A stretch of DNA of 29,982 nt, taken from NCBI GenBank assembly GCA_964392385.1, contig CAYMPR010000013.1, positions 1 through 29,982 on the forward strand, read 5' to 3'. This document shows, piece after piece, positions 23,332 through 29,982 of the stretch. The translations under genes were made by a program, and so were the position numbers. Numbering within the stretch: position 1 is the first letter of the stretch; every line of letters begins with the position of its first letter. Source of the DNA: MWEH01 sp964392385 (GTDB lineage: Bacteria; Bacillota; Clostridia; Christensenellales; DTU072). Under the pieces are notes generated by a model that was not told where the DNA came from, ran no database searches, and worked only from the letters and a program-made list of their open reading frames with translations.

Positions 23332-25287
23332 TTACTTTTTTGTAATGTCGTCCTCAGCAGATACAATTACCTGTATACTTTCTTTGTCTCCTACGTAGTG
23401 AAGTTGTTCAGCAAGTACTTGTTCTTGTTTTTTGTTTCTAGGCATAAAGTTACATCCAACCTGCCAAAATCCTCCCTCATAACCATCAGTCATGGTTTTG
23501 GGTAAAACTTTAATGTCTATAAGAACTGGCAAAGTATCAGCTTTAGATAGTTCAAGCGCTTCTTTAAGTTGAGTATCGGTTTTCACGGTGTAAGCTTTAA
23601 AGCCATAAGCTCTTGCAACTCCTGCATAATCAATATTTAAAAACTTGGTTTTTGCTTTAGCACCATATCTAAATTCTGTTGCAAGTGAATCAACACCTTT
23701 ACCCATTTGTAAATTATTAATACAACCAAATCCACCATTATCAAACAAAAGTATGTTAATTTTTTTACCTTCTTGAACAGCAGTAACCATTTCGCTATGT
23801 AACATTAAAAAGCTTCCATCACCTACCATTGCATATACCTCTTGTCTTGGGGAAGCAATTTTTGATCCTAGTGCTCCTGCAATTTCATGGCCCATACAAG
23901 AATAGCCATACTCCATGTTGTATGAATTAGGATAGTCCGTTTCCCACATTCTTTGTAAGCAACCTGGTAAAGAACCAGAGGCTCCAACAATAATTGCATC
24001 AGTAGCTATAGTGTCTCTTATTATTCCAATAGCCGTTGTTTGGCAAATCTCAGCGCCTGTAATACTCCTAAAATCCTCAACTGTCGTTTTTGTCATATTC
24101 AATACTTCGGGCACCAATTCTTTATCGTAATGTATCCCTTTTAGCCTACGCATTTCAGCTTTCCATTCCCTCTGAGATGCCTTATATTCGTCTTGGTAGT
24201 AAGTATAATACCCAGTTAATTTGCTTTTTAATATGCCTAGCGTTGCCTTCACATCCCCTACAACAGATATAGCATTCATCTTCAAGGAGTGGAATCTAGA
24301 GGTATTAATACTCACTATTGGAGCGTCTTTAAAGAGTGTTTTTGATGCGGTAGTAAAATCTGATAGTCTTGTACCAAGGGCTATAATGCAGTCAGAACGC
24401 ATAGCAATAACATTTGCGCAACTGTTTCCCGTTACTCCTAGTCCACCTAAATAGAACTTGCTTGCAGCAGGTAAAGTTGACTTTCCAGCTTGAGTTTCAG
24501 CAAAAGGAATATTATGTCTTTCTGCAAATTCTGCAATTGCTCTACCAGCCTCACTATACCTTGCGCCACCACCAACAACTATTAGAGGAAACCTTGATCT
24601 TGATATCATCGCCGCTGCTTCATCTATTTGTTCCATCGATGGAATTGGCCTTTCAATTCTATGCACTTTCTTTTCAAAAAGGTACTTTGGAAAGTTAAAT
24701 ACTTCTGCTTGGACATCTTGAGGAAGAGCAATTACTACTGCTCCAGTTTCTGCAGGATCAGTTAAAACTCTCATTGCGTTTAGCAGTGCACTTTCTAGCA
24801 TTTCCGGTTTTACTATTCTGTCAAAGAACTTGCTTACTGGCTTAAAAGCATCGTTAGTCGTTATATTTAAATTATATGTTTGCTCTACTTGCTGTAGAAC
24901 TGGGTCGGGTCTTCTTGAGGCAAAGGAGTCTCCAGGGAACAATAAAAGTGGGATATTATTTACTGTTGCTGTTGCTGCAGCAGTGACCATATTAGCTGCT
25001 CCTGGTCCGATACTTGAAACGCAAGGCAAAATCTTTCTACGATTATTTTGCTTAGCGTATCCTATTGCTACTTGTGCCATACCCTGCTCATTTTTACCTT
25101 GATAGATTTTTAAGGTATGTTCGCACATTGCAAGCGCCTCGCCAATACCTAAAACACATCCGTGGCCAAAGATAGTAAATATTCCCTCCACGAATTTCTC
25201 TTCTACTCCATCGAAACTAATGTATTGATTATCCAAGAACCTAACAATCGCTTCTCCAACGGTTATTCTCATTCTCTTTTCTGCCAT
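23332..25287 (-). CDS. iolD: 3D-(3,5/4)-trihydroxycyclohexane-1,2-dione acylhydrolase (decyclizing)
   Basis: A 651-residue thiamine-diphosphate enzyme that opens the inositol-derived ring to 5-deoxy-D-glucuronate. IFGHGCVLGIGEAL (about 39-52) and KNEQGMAQVA, with cofactor-activating Glu67, match the N-terminal domain of IolD. The ThDP/Mg2+ motif begins GDGSFLML near residue 488 and ends with FDNGGFGCINN. The central FAD-less domain (GGGARYSEAGRAI, about 237) is as expected for the acetolactate-synthase superfamily. Length is close to Bacillus IolD. AGGAG lies 7 nt before the ATG. It lies 154 nt downstream of iolB; that spacer shows no terminator or clear promoter, so cotranscription is likely. 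Confidence 0.95.
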   Translation of the reverse strand: MAEKRMRITVGEAIVRFLDNQYISFDGVEEKFVEGIFTIFGHGCVLGIGEALAMCEHTLKIYQGKNEQGMAQVAIGYAKQNNRRKILPCVSSIGPGAANMVTAAATATVNNIPLLLFPGDSFASRRPDPVLQQVEQTYNLNITTNDAFKPVSKFFDRIVKPEMLESALLNAMRVLTDPAETGAVVIALPQDVQAEVFNFPKYLFEKKVHRIERPIPSMEQIDEAAAMISRSRFPLIVVGGGARYSEAGRAIAEFAERHNIPFAETQAGKSTLPAASKFYLGGLGVTGNSCANVIAMRSDCIIALGTRLSDFTTASKTLFKDAPIVSINTSRFHSLKMNAISVVGDVKATLGILKSKLTGYYTYYQDEYKASQREWKAEMRRLKGIHYDKELVPEVLNMTKTTVEDFRSITGAEICQTTAIGIIRDTIATDAIIVGASGSLPGCLQRMWETDYPNSYNMEYGYSCMGHEIAGALGSKIASPRQEVYAMVGDGSFLMLHSEMVTAVQEGKKINILLFDNGGFGCINNLQMGKGVDSLATEFRYGAKAKTKFLNIDYAGVARAYGFKAYTVKTDTQLKEALELSKADTLPVLIDIKVLPKTMTDGYEGGFWQVGCNFMPRNKKQEQVLAEQLHYVGDKESIQVIVSAEDDITKK

Positions 25288-25441
25288 TACATTTCTCCTA
25301 CCAGTAGACTGGATTTTATTTATTATTGTGTTTATCTTTTTTCTTAGTAAGCTCTTGCCTTATTCGATTAACAGTATATTTTGAGTCCTCAGTTTTTGTC
25401 TTACTCTATGAATTATATTCTTCTTAGATTACTAGTTTTTG

Positions 25442-26203
25442 TTATTCAAGCAACCAGCTATACCTAGGATCATCAGTTCTTGTGTTATCCCAGGGGTCAC
25501 CAGGAAGATGTCTTATCATCCAGCAGCAATACATAGGATATCCTGGAGCAGTTACTTGAGCGTGTGTATTTCCACCCTCAAAAAGCCCTGCGCTTGCGTC
25601 CTTAATCGTATATGCCTTTTCGCCTATAAAGCAGGCACCGAATCCTTCGGGTCTTTCGAATTTATAATAATATACTTCGGGCTGAGAATGATGATGAGGG
25701 ATATAACTCCACCATCTGCCTTGTTTTGCATATACTTCGCCTAGAACCATATTTGAATAAGGGGAGTTTTTAATATTTATTATATCTACGACTTCTCTTT
25801 CTGCTGTCCCTTCCCATTTACCCTTACAACTAGTGAACTTATATATGTCATCTTTAGTAAATAATCTAGGGGCAAAATCCTTATCGTTTTCAGTGCTTTG
25901 AGTTAATATTTCCGAATCAGCATTTACTTTAACTGTTAAAACTATATCTTTTGAAACATGTAGACATGTAGGTAATTCAGTAAAAATACCCTTTCTTTTC
26001 ATAGAAACACTATTTTGCTCGTAATATACCTCAATGTCTCCACTTAGTATTAGTAAAGCAGTTTCCATTTTGGGCTCAATTATTTCTATTTCTTCGCCCT
26101 TTTTTAATCTATATACGGTAATGTTTTGAAGCATCGGGGCGGTCTTCCCATATACCCGAGTTACTTCTTGAATTCCACTTTTAAATTTTGGATAAATAAA
26201 CAT
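25442..26203 (-). CDS. iolB: 5-deoxy-glucuronate isomerase
   Basis: A 253-residue bicupin enzyme that converts 5-deoxy-D-glucuronate to 2-deoxy-5-keto-D-gluconate. The metal-binding cupin motif is visible as YIPHHHSQPEVYYY (His170-172, Glu176) and GGNTHAQVTAPGYPMY (His214). The C-terminal segment RHLPGDPW...DDPRYSWLLE is the IolB ending. It is slightly shorter than most IolB proteins. The product would next be phosphorylated by IolC, which is absent here. GGAGG precedes the ATG at 26203, and a promoter lies just upstream, so the iolBDEG block may be transcribed separately from the symporter gene before it. Confidence 0.94.
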   Translation of the reverse strand: MFIYPKFKSGIQEVTRVYGKTAPMLQNITVYRLKKGEEIEIIEPKMETALLILSGDIEVYYEQNSVSMKRKGIFTELPTCLHVSKDIVLTVKVNADSEILTQSTENDKDFAPRLFTKDDIYKFTSCKGKWEGTAEREVVDIINIKNSPYSNMVLGEVYAKQGRWWSYIPHHHSQPEVYYYKFERPEGFGACFIGEKAYTIKDASAGLFEGGNTHAQVTAPGYPMYCCWMIRHLPGDPWDNTRTDDPRYSWLLE

Positions 26204-26234
26204 TATTCCTCCGATAATTAACCCTTGATATCAT

Positions 26235-26262
26235 TTTATACGCACGTAATTTTATAATCAAA
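26235..26262 (-). promoter_or_regulatory. Possible promoter of the iolBDEG block
   Basis: On the minus strand TTTGAT (26262-26257) or TTGATT (26261-26256) precedes TATAAA (26240-26235) by 16 or 15 nt. Transcription would begin near 26228 and the leader contains GGAGG before iolB. Spacing is slightly short, so this is tentative. Confidence 0.4.
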
Positions 26263-26265
26263 CGT

Positions 26266-26483
26266 ATTGAATATTGTTTGCTATGAATCGCCTATTTTTC
26301 GTTTATTAACATGTCTCACTCTTCTGTTTGCATTGTGTTGAAGTTTGTTATATTGAGCTATGAATCAACTAATTTTCGTTTATTACCATTCCAAGATCTT
26401 ATGAATATTATTTGTTATACTGTTTTAGAAATCACTTAATTTTCGTTTATTACCATACCACGCTCTTCTCTTTGTGTTGCAAG
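26266..26483. repeat. Three tandem copies of the 3' end of the symporter gene
   Basis: TTTCGTTTATTA occurs at 26297, 26374 and 26441 (spacings 77 and 67 bp). The copy at 26441 is the real 3' end of the symporter gene; the other two lie in the 232-nt spacer before iolB. On the minus strand all three read ATG-(G/T)TA-ATA-AAC-GAA-AA(T/A) and then a stop, i.e. M(V/L)INE(N/K). The farthest copy (26266-26340) also keeps an aligned remnant of the preceding codons (ACA..CAA..GAA-GAG, with CGT replaced by TGA). They are decayed duplicates, not functional coding sequence. Confidence 0.85.
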
Positions 26484-28034
26484 TTCAATTAACACCTTGT
26501 TCTTCTTTTTCCCAACCAAGTCATAGAAAAATACAGGTATTGTGCAAAGTAGCATACTAACACCAGGAAGAAGCGACACTAAAGTAAACATTCCAAACCT
26601 AACATTCTTTGGCATATCCAGTGGATTAATAGTTCCAGCTGAAGCTACAATTGATGCTGGATCAATGCTAAAGATCAAATAGGCTATTACGATAAAGCAG
26701 GTGGCAAGAGCATTTCCTAACTTATTGATAAAGGATTGAGTTGAGGAGCCAAGGGCAGTTTCTCTCCTTCCAGTTTTCCACTCCATATAATCAAGGGCAT
26801 CGCCTATCATAGCGTAGGAAGTAACATTAATAACTCCAAGAGGAATGGATGAAATTATAATTAATGGTATGCATGCCCAAAAGGTGGAAAACCAGCCAAC
26901 AATAGTCATTAAAACGCTAGATACAAATCCTGCTATACAGGTTACGATAATAATTTGCTTATAGTTATACTTTTTATAAAGTTTAGGTAAAAAGAGCATT
27001 GCACCGAACATACCTACTGCTGAACACACCTGAAAAATAGTCGCAATTGTTCCTCTACTAGAAGACAATGCTTGGTTAAGTGCAACTCCTGTAAGTCCCG
27101 TTAAATCTGGGCCAACATAAAATGAATATCTTGCAACGTGAATTGCTGCCACTTGTACTAAATATCTTCCCGATGCTAGTATTCCCATAGCAACAACTAA
27201 CATAAGTGGCTTACACTTTAATAAAAGTTTTAGTGGCGAATCTTCGCCCTTTTCTCTCTTTTTTGGTCTTGGGACCATTACTCTTTCTTTAGTCGTAAAG
27301 TACGAAGTTAAAAATATTAAACTTCCTACAACTGCACAAAACAGTGCAATTACCATATATTGTACTTTCTCAAACTCTACCCCTACTTTACTAGTCATAA
27401 ATGGAAGAACCATAGCAAGTAGCATATACAAAACCATAGGAAAAGCAGAACCGATTCCATTAATTGTTCTAGATAGTGAAATAGTTTTACCTCTTTCCGA
27501 TGCATTAGGCGTCATGGCGTTAGGCATACTCCAAAAAGGAACGTCACTAACTGAATATGTCATTCCCCAAAAAGTATAAGTAAAGGCGGCATAAATCATC
27601 AGCCCAGTCATAGACATACCTTTTGGCACAAAAAACATTAAAAAAGTTAATATCGCAACTGGAATAGGAGTGTATAAAACATATGGCCTAAATTTTCCGC
27701 CCTTGGGGTTAACTCTATCTACAATTGCGCCAATCATAGGATCATTTACTGCATCCCAGACCCTTGCAAAAAGCATTAAGAGTAATACAAATATTGGGGG
27801 AAGCATAGCTACATTTAGATAAAATTCCGAAATATATGCCGACATAATTGCATATATCATGCCTTGACCACCCGCAGCTAAGGCATACATCCACATCTCT
27901 TTTTTGCCAATATACTTTTTCGTGCTAAGTGAAACATCTTCTTCAAAATCATTGAACTTTGCAACCAAAGTTTCACCTGTACTCTCATCATTACTTTCGT
28001 AGTTTTTCTCTTTTCTTGGCAGTCTAATTTTCAT
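26436..28034 (-). CDS. GPH-family MFS symporter, probable inositol (or related polyol) importer
   Basis: A 532-residue protein with about twelve membrane spans. A polar N-terminal extension of about 45 residues precedes span 1. The loop 2-3 signature FARVWDAVNDPMIGAIVDRVN...GGKFRPYV keeps both cation-site acidic residues, Asp94 and Asp98, of the MelB/GPH family. The C-half motif YAMIGDALDYMEWKTGRRETALG is also present. It imports a sugar or polyol with Na+ or H+. Heading the iol genes on the same strand makes myo-inositol the best guess, although characterised inositol carriers (IolT/IolF) belong to other MFS families. Weak AAGGAAAAGG lies before the ATG at 28034. It has its own promoter and iteron operators upstream and duplicated 3' ends downstream. 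Confidence 0.85.
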   Translation of the reverse strand: MKIRLPRKEKNYESNDESTGETLVAKFNDFEEDVSLSTKKYIGKKEMWMYALAAGGQGMIYAIMSAYISEFYLNVAMLPPIFVLLLMLFARVWDAVNDPMIGAIVDRVNPKGGKFRPYVLYTPIPVAILTFLMFFVPKGMSMTGLMIYAAFTYTFWGMTYSVSDVPFWSMPNAMTPNASERGKTISLSRTINGIGSAFPMVLYMLLAMVLPFMTSKVGVEFEKVQYMVIALFCAVVGSLIFLTSYFTTKERVMVPRPKKREKGEDSPLKLLLKCKPLMLVVAMGILASGRYLVQVAAIHVARYSFYVGPDLTGLTGVALNQALSSSRGTIATIFQVCSAVGMFGAMLFLPKLYKKYNYKQIIIVTCIAGFVSSVLMTIVGWFSTFWACIPLIIISSIPLGVINVTSYAMIGDALDYMEWKTGRRETALGSSTQSFINKLGNALATCFIVIAYLIFSIDPASIVASAGTINPLDMPKNVRFGMFTLVSLLPGVSMLLCTIPVFFYDLVGKKKNKVLIELATQREERGMVINEN

Positions 28035-28060
28035 TATGCACCTTTTCCTTTTGAGATAGA

Positions 28061-28088
28061 TTTGATACTATAAATGATACTTTATTTT
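28061..28088. repeat. Iteron block A upstream of the symporter gene
   Basis: TTTGATACTATAAATGATAC followed by TTTATTTT. GATAC occurs twice, 12 bp apart. The block lies in the predicted leader of the symporter transcript, about 25-50 nt downstream of the predicted start. It shares its full sequence with block B at 28160. Confidence 0.75.
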
Positions 28089-28118
28089 TTTGCTCCCTTT
28101 TATAATTCAGCCCATCAC

Positions 28119-28147
28119 TATTTAACTTTTTATTCTCTTTAGCGCAA
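28119..28147 (-). promoter_or_regulatory. Promoter of the symporter gene at the head of the iol region
   Basis: On the minus strand TTGCGC (28147-28142), a 17-nt spacer, and TAAATA (28124-28119) give a predicted start near 28112 and a leader of about 78 nt. It lies exactly between the two iteron blocks. The boxes are moderate matches, so regulation by an operator-binding protein is plausible. Confidence 0.45.
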
Positions 28148-28159
28148 ATCCTTTATTTC

Positions 28160-28199
28160 TTTGATACTATAAATGATACTATAAATGATACTTTATTTT
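28160..28199. repeat. Iteron block B upstream of the symporter promoter
   Basis: The same sequence as block A but with one more 12-bp unit GATACTATAAAT, so GATAC occurs three times at 12-bp intervals, again ending in TTTATTTT. It lies upstream of the -35 box and directly after the phosphohexomutase stop codon. Confidence 0.8.
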
Positions 28200-28206
28200 C
28201 TCTAGG

Positions 28207-29946
28207 CTATTTCGACTCGAGTAAGGCTTTTGCTTCTTGCATTATCATATTTGCCTTTTTATCGGAAGCATCTGGATTACTATCAAACACTAATACATAT
28301 ACTTTTAGTTTTGGCTCTGTTCCACTAGGTCTTATACAAACAAATTGTTCGTCTTTAAGCCCTAGATAGATAACATCAGATTTTGGCAGTCCAGTATTTC
28401 CTACTTTTCCATCAGCATACTTTACATTCCCCGATAAATAATCTGCAACGTATAATACTTTTTCGCCTGCGATTTCCAAAATATCTTTATTTCTTAAATC
28501 TTTCATGACATTTGCCATAATCTCCATGCCAGATAGGCCCTTATATGCAGTGGAAGAGTTCTTTTCTGAGTAGTAGCCAAACTCTTTCATTATCTCTTGT
28601 AGCCTTTTATATACCGTTAAACCCTTACTCTCTAAATATATAAGCATCTCGGCAAACATAACGCTTGAGACAACGGCATCCTTATCTCTTGCATATGTTC
28701 CACAAAGTGAACCATAGCTTTCCTCAAAACCGAAAATATATGTATATTCCTTAGTTTTATTCCACTCGGTCATCTTTTCGCCAATGAATTTAAACCCAGT
28801 TAGAACATTAAATACCGTTACTCCACTAGCTTTTGCAAGTCTATCAGCTAGAGTTGAAGTTACAATAGTTTTTACAAGGGCAGCATTTTTAGGCAATGTA
28901 CCCTTTTCTTTTCTCCTAGTGATAATATAGTCGAGTAGCAAAATTCCTATTTGATTCCCAGTAAGGAGAACAAACTTTCCTTCATTGTTTTTAACGGCTA
29001 CTCCAAGTCTATCAGCATCCGGGTCAGTTCCTAGCACTACATCAGCCCCTATTCTTTCTCCTTCTTTAACACCAAGAGAAAGTGTCTCCGCGTTTTCTGG
29101 ATTAGGTACTGAAACTGTAGAAAATTCGGTATCAGCATTTGCTTGTTCTTTAACTATATTTGCATTAATTCCAAGTCTCTTAAACATTGTGGTAACAGGC
29201 ATATATCCTGCCCCATGAATGGGAGTATATACAAGCTTAATGTCTTTGCCTTTTTCTTTAACTAATTCTTTAGAAAGCATTAGCTTTTCTAGCTCTTTAA
29301 AATATAGCTCATCTATTTTCTTATCAATGACTTCTACATACTTATCTAATTTTAGTCCATATGATCCTTTAGCGAATTCTTTGCCATCAAGCTCTTTAAA
29401 TTTCACAGCAAAATAGTCGACTTGCTCGTTTATGTATCTAACTACTTCTTCAGTAGGTTCAGGTGACATTTGAGCACCATCTTCCCCATATACTTTGTAT
29501 CCGTTATATTCTTTTGGGTTATGGCTTGCAGTGATCATAACGCCAGCTATAGCATTAAGCTCCCTAATTGCAAAAGAACAAATAGGAACAGGTCTAACAT
29601 CTTCAAAAATATGAGCCTTTATTTGATAAAATGCCAAAACTTCGGCAACATTTATAGCAAACTCTCTTGAAAATCTTCTTGTATCATAGGATATAACAAC
29701 ACCACGCTTCTTTGCTTTATCGCCAAGAGTACAAATATATCTTGCAAGTCCTTCTGTAGCTCTCCTAACTGCATACTTATTCATTCTAAATGTTCCAAGG
29801 CCAATTTCCCCACGCATTCCCGCAGTACCAAAGGCTAGCTCTAAACTAAATCTTTCCTTTATTTCATTCTCGCTTAACCCTTGAAGCTCTTTTTCTTCGT
29901 CTTTAGTAACTTTTCCTATCCACTCGTTATACCTTTCCTTAAACAT
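28207..29946 (-). CDS. Phosphoglucomutase/phosphomannomutase (alpha-D-phosphohexomutase)
   Basis: A 579-residue enzyme interconverting hexose 1- and 6-phosphates. All four family loops are visible: ITASHNPKEYNGYKVYG with phosphoserine Ser141, DPDADR with Mg2+ ligands Asp308, Asp310 and Asp312, GFEESYG (407-412) for sugar recognition, and RPSGTEPKLKVY (539-550) for the phosphate. Length and the N-terminal AFGTAGMRGEIG match the long PgcA-type mutases of Bacillota. The ATG at 29946 is preferred over the in-frame TTG at 29970 because GGAGGG (29955-29950) lies just before it, with an unusually short 3-nt spacer. It is a housekeeping enzyme and not an obvious part of the iol pathway. Confidence 0.95.
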   Translation of the reverse strand: MFKERYNEWIGKVTKDEEKELQGLSENEIKERFSLELAFGTAGMRGEIGLGTFRMNKYAVRRATEGLARYICTLGDKAKKRGVVISYDTRRFSREFAINVAEVLAFYQIKAHIFEDVRPVPICSFAIRELNAIAGVMITASHNPKEYNGYKVYGEDGAQMSPEPTEEVVRYINEQVDYFAVKFKELDGKEFAKGSYGLKLDKYVEVIDKKIDELYFKELEKLMLSKELVKEKGKDIKLVYTPIHGAGYMPVTTMFKRLGINANIVKEQANADTEFSTVSVPNPENAETLSLGVKEGERIGADVVLGTDPDADRLGVAVKNNEGKFVLLTGNQIGILLLDYIITRRKEKGTLPKNAALVKTIVTSTLADRLAKASGVTVFNVLTGFKFIGEKMTEWNKTKEYTYIFGFEESYGSLCGTYARDKDAVVSSVMFAEMLIYLESKGLTVYKRLQEIMKEFGYYSEKNSSTAYKGLSGMEIMANVMKDLRNKDILEIAGEKVLYVADYLSGNVKYADGKVGNTGLPKSDVIYLGLKDEQFVCIRPSGTEPKLKVYVLVFDSNPDASDKKANMIMQEAKALLESK

Positions 29947-29982
29947 AATCCCTCCGAATATGTAACGCAAAATACTAATTCT

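Noticed and set aside
25288..25300. Minimal ATG-TAA start-stop frame overlapping the iolD start
   Set aside because: AAATGTAATG lies between the ribosome binding site and the iolD ATG, but such short overlaps are frequent by chance in AT-rich leaders and nothing else supports a regulatory role.
28061..28199. CRISPR array
   Set aside because: The units are 12 bp, contiguous or nearly so, with no unique spacers and no cas genes nearby.
29947..29970. TTG start giving a 587-residue phosphohexomutase
   Set aside because: The GGAGGG at 29955-29950 lies within this extension and just before the ATG at 29946, and MFKERYNEW is a normal start for the family.

Overview
This is an AT-rich window with strong GGAGG-type ribosome binding sites, TGnTATAAT-type promoters and standard stop codons including TGA. 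With the gene content (inositol catabolism, GPH-family sugar symporters, MacB/FtsX-type ABC transporters, lipoproteins starting VVGC/LSGC/LTGC), this points to an uncultured low-GC Bacillota, probably a Clostridia-like anaerobe. The 100-N block at 13142-13241 marks a scaffolded draft assembly. I see no rRNA, tRNA, CRISPR, transposase or phage genes.

Layout. (1) 1-2207, minus strand: an operon for a GlpA-like FAD oxidoreductase with a C-terminal [2Fe-2S] domain, followed by a second FAD oxidoreductase cut by the window edge. The pair is probably involved in glycerol-3-phosphate oxidation. (2) 2427-4988, minus: an intracellular GH2 beta-mannosidase. (3) 5339-13141, plus: an envelope region with a very large lipoprotein, a two-gene FtsX-type ABC transporter, an SGNH-hydrolase lipoprotein and a second lipoprotein that runs into the gap. 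(4) 13242-15813, minus: a GPH-family symporter cut by the gap, preceded by a DUF2804 protein. (5) 16163-18883, plus: a fused ATPase-permease of the MacB type. (6) 18975-28034, minus: the inositol region, in transcription order GPH symporter, iolB, iolD, iolE, iolG, a zinc-dependent phospholipase C-like protein and an exported endonuclease/exonuclease/phosphatase-family enzyme. (7) 28207-29946, minus: a phosphohexomutase.

How the genes fit together. IolG, IolE, IolD and IolB carry out four consecutive steps from myo-inositol to 2-deoxy-5-keto-D-gluconate. The kinase IolC, aldolase IolJ, dehydrogenase IolA and a regulator are not in the window. The symporter at the head of the cluster is the likely importer. 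The phospholipase C-like and phosphatase-fold genes at the tail suggest, as inference only, that the cell may obtain inositol from phosphoinositides or inositol phosphates; the GlpA-like operon might then use the glycerol phosphate side of the same lipids.

The most unusual non-coding structures are three tandem copies of the 3' end of the inositol-region symporter gene (26266-26483), paired 12-bp iteron blocks on either side of that gene's promoter (28061-28199), and a recent 84-bp in-frame duplication in the tail of the phospholipase gene.
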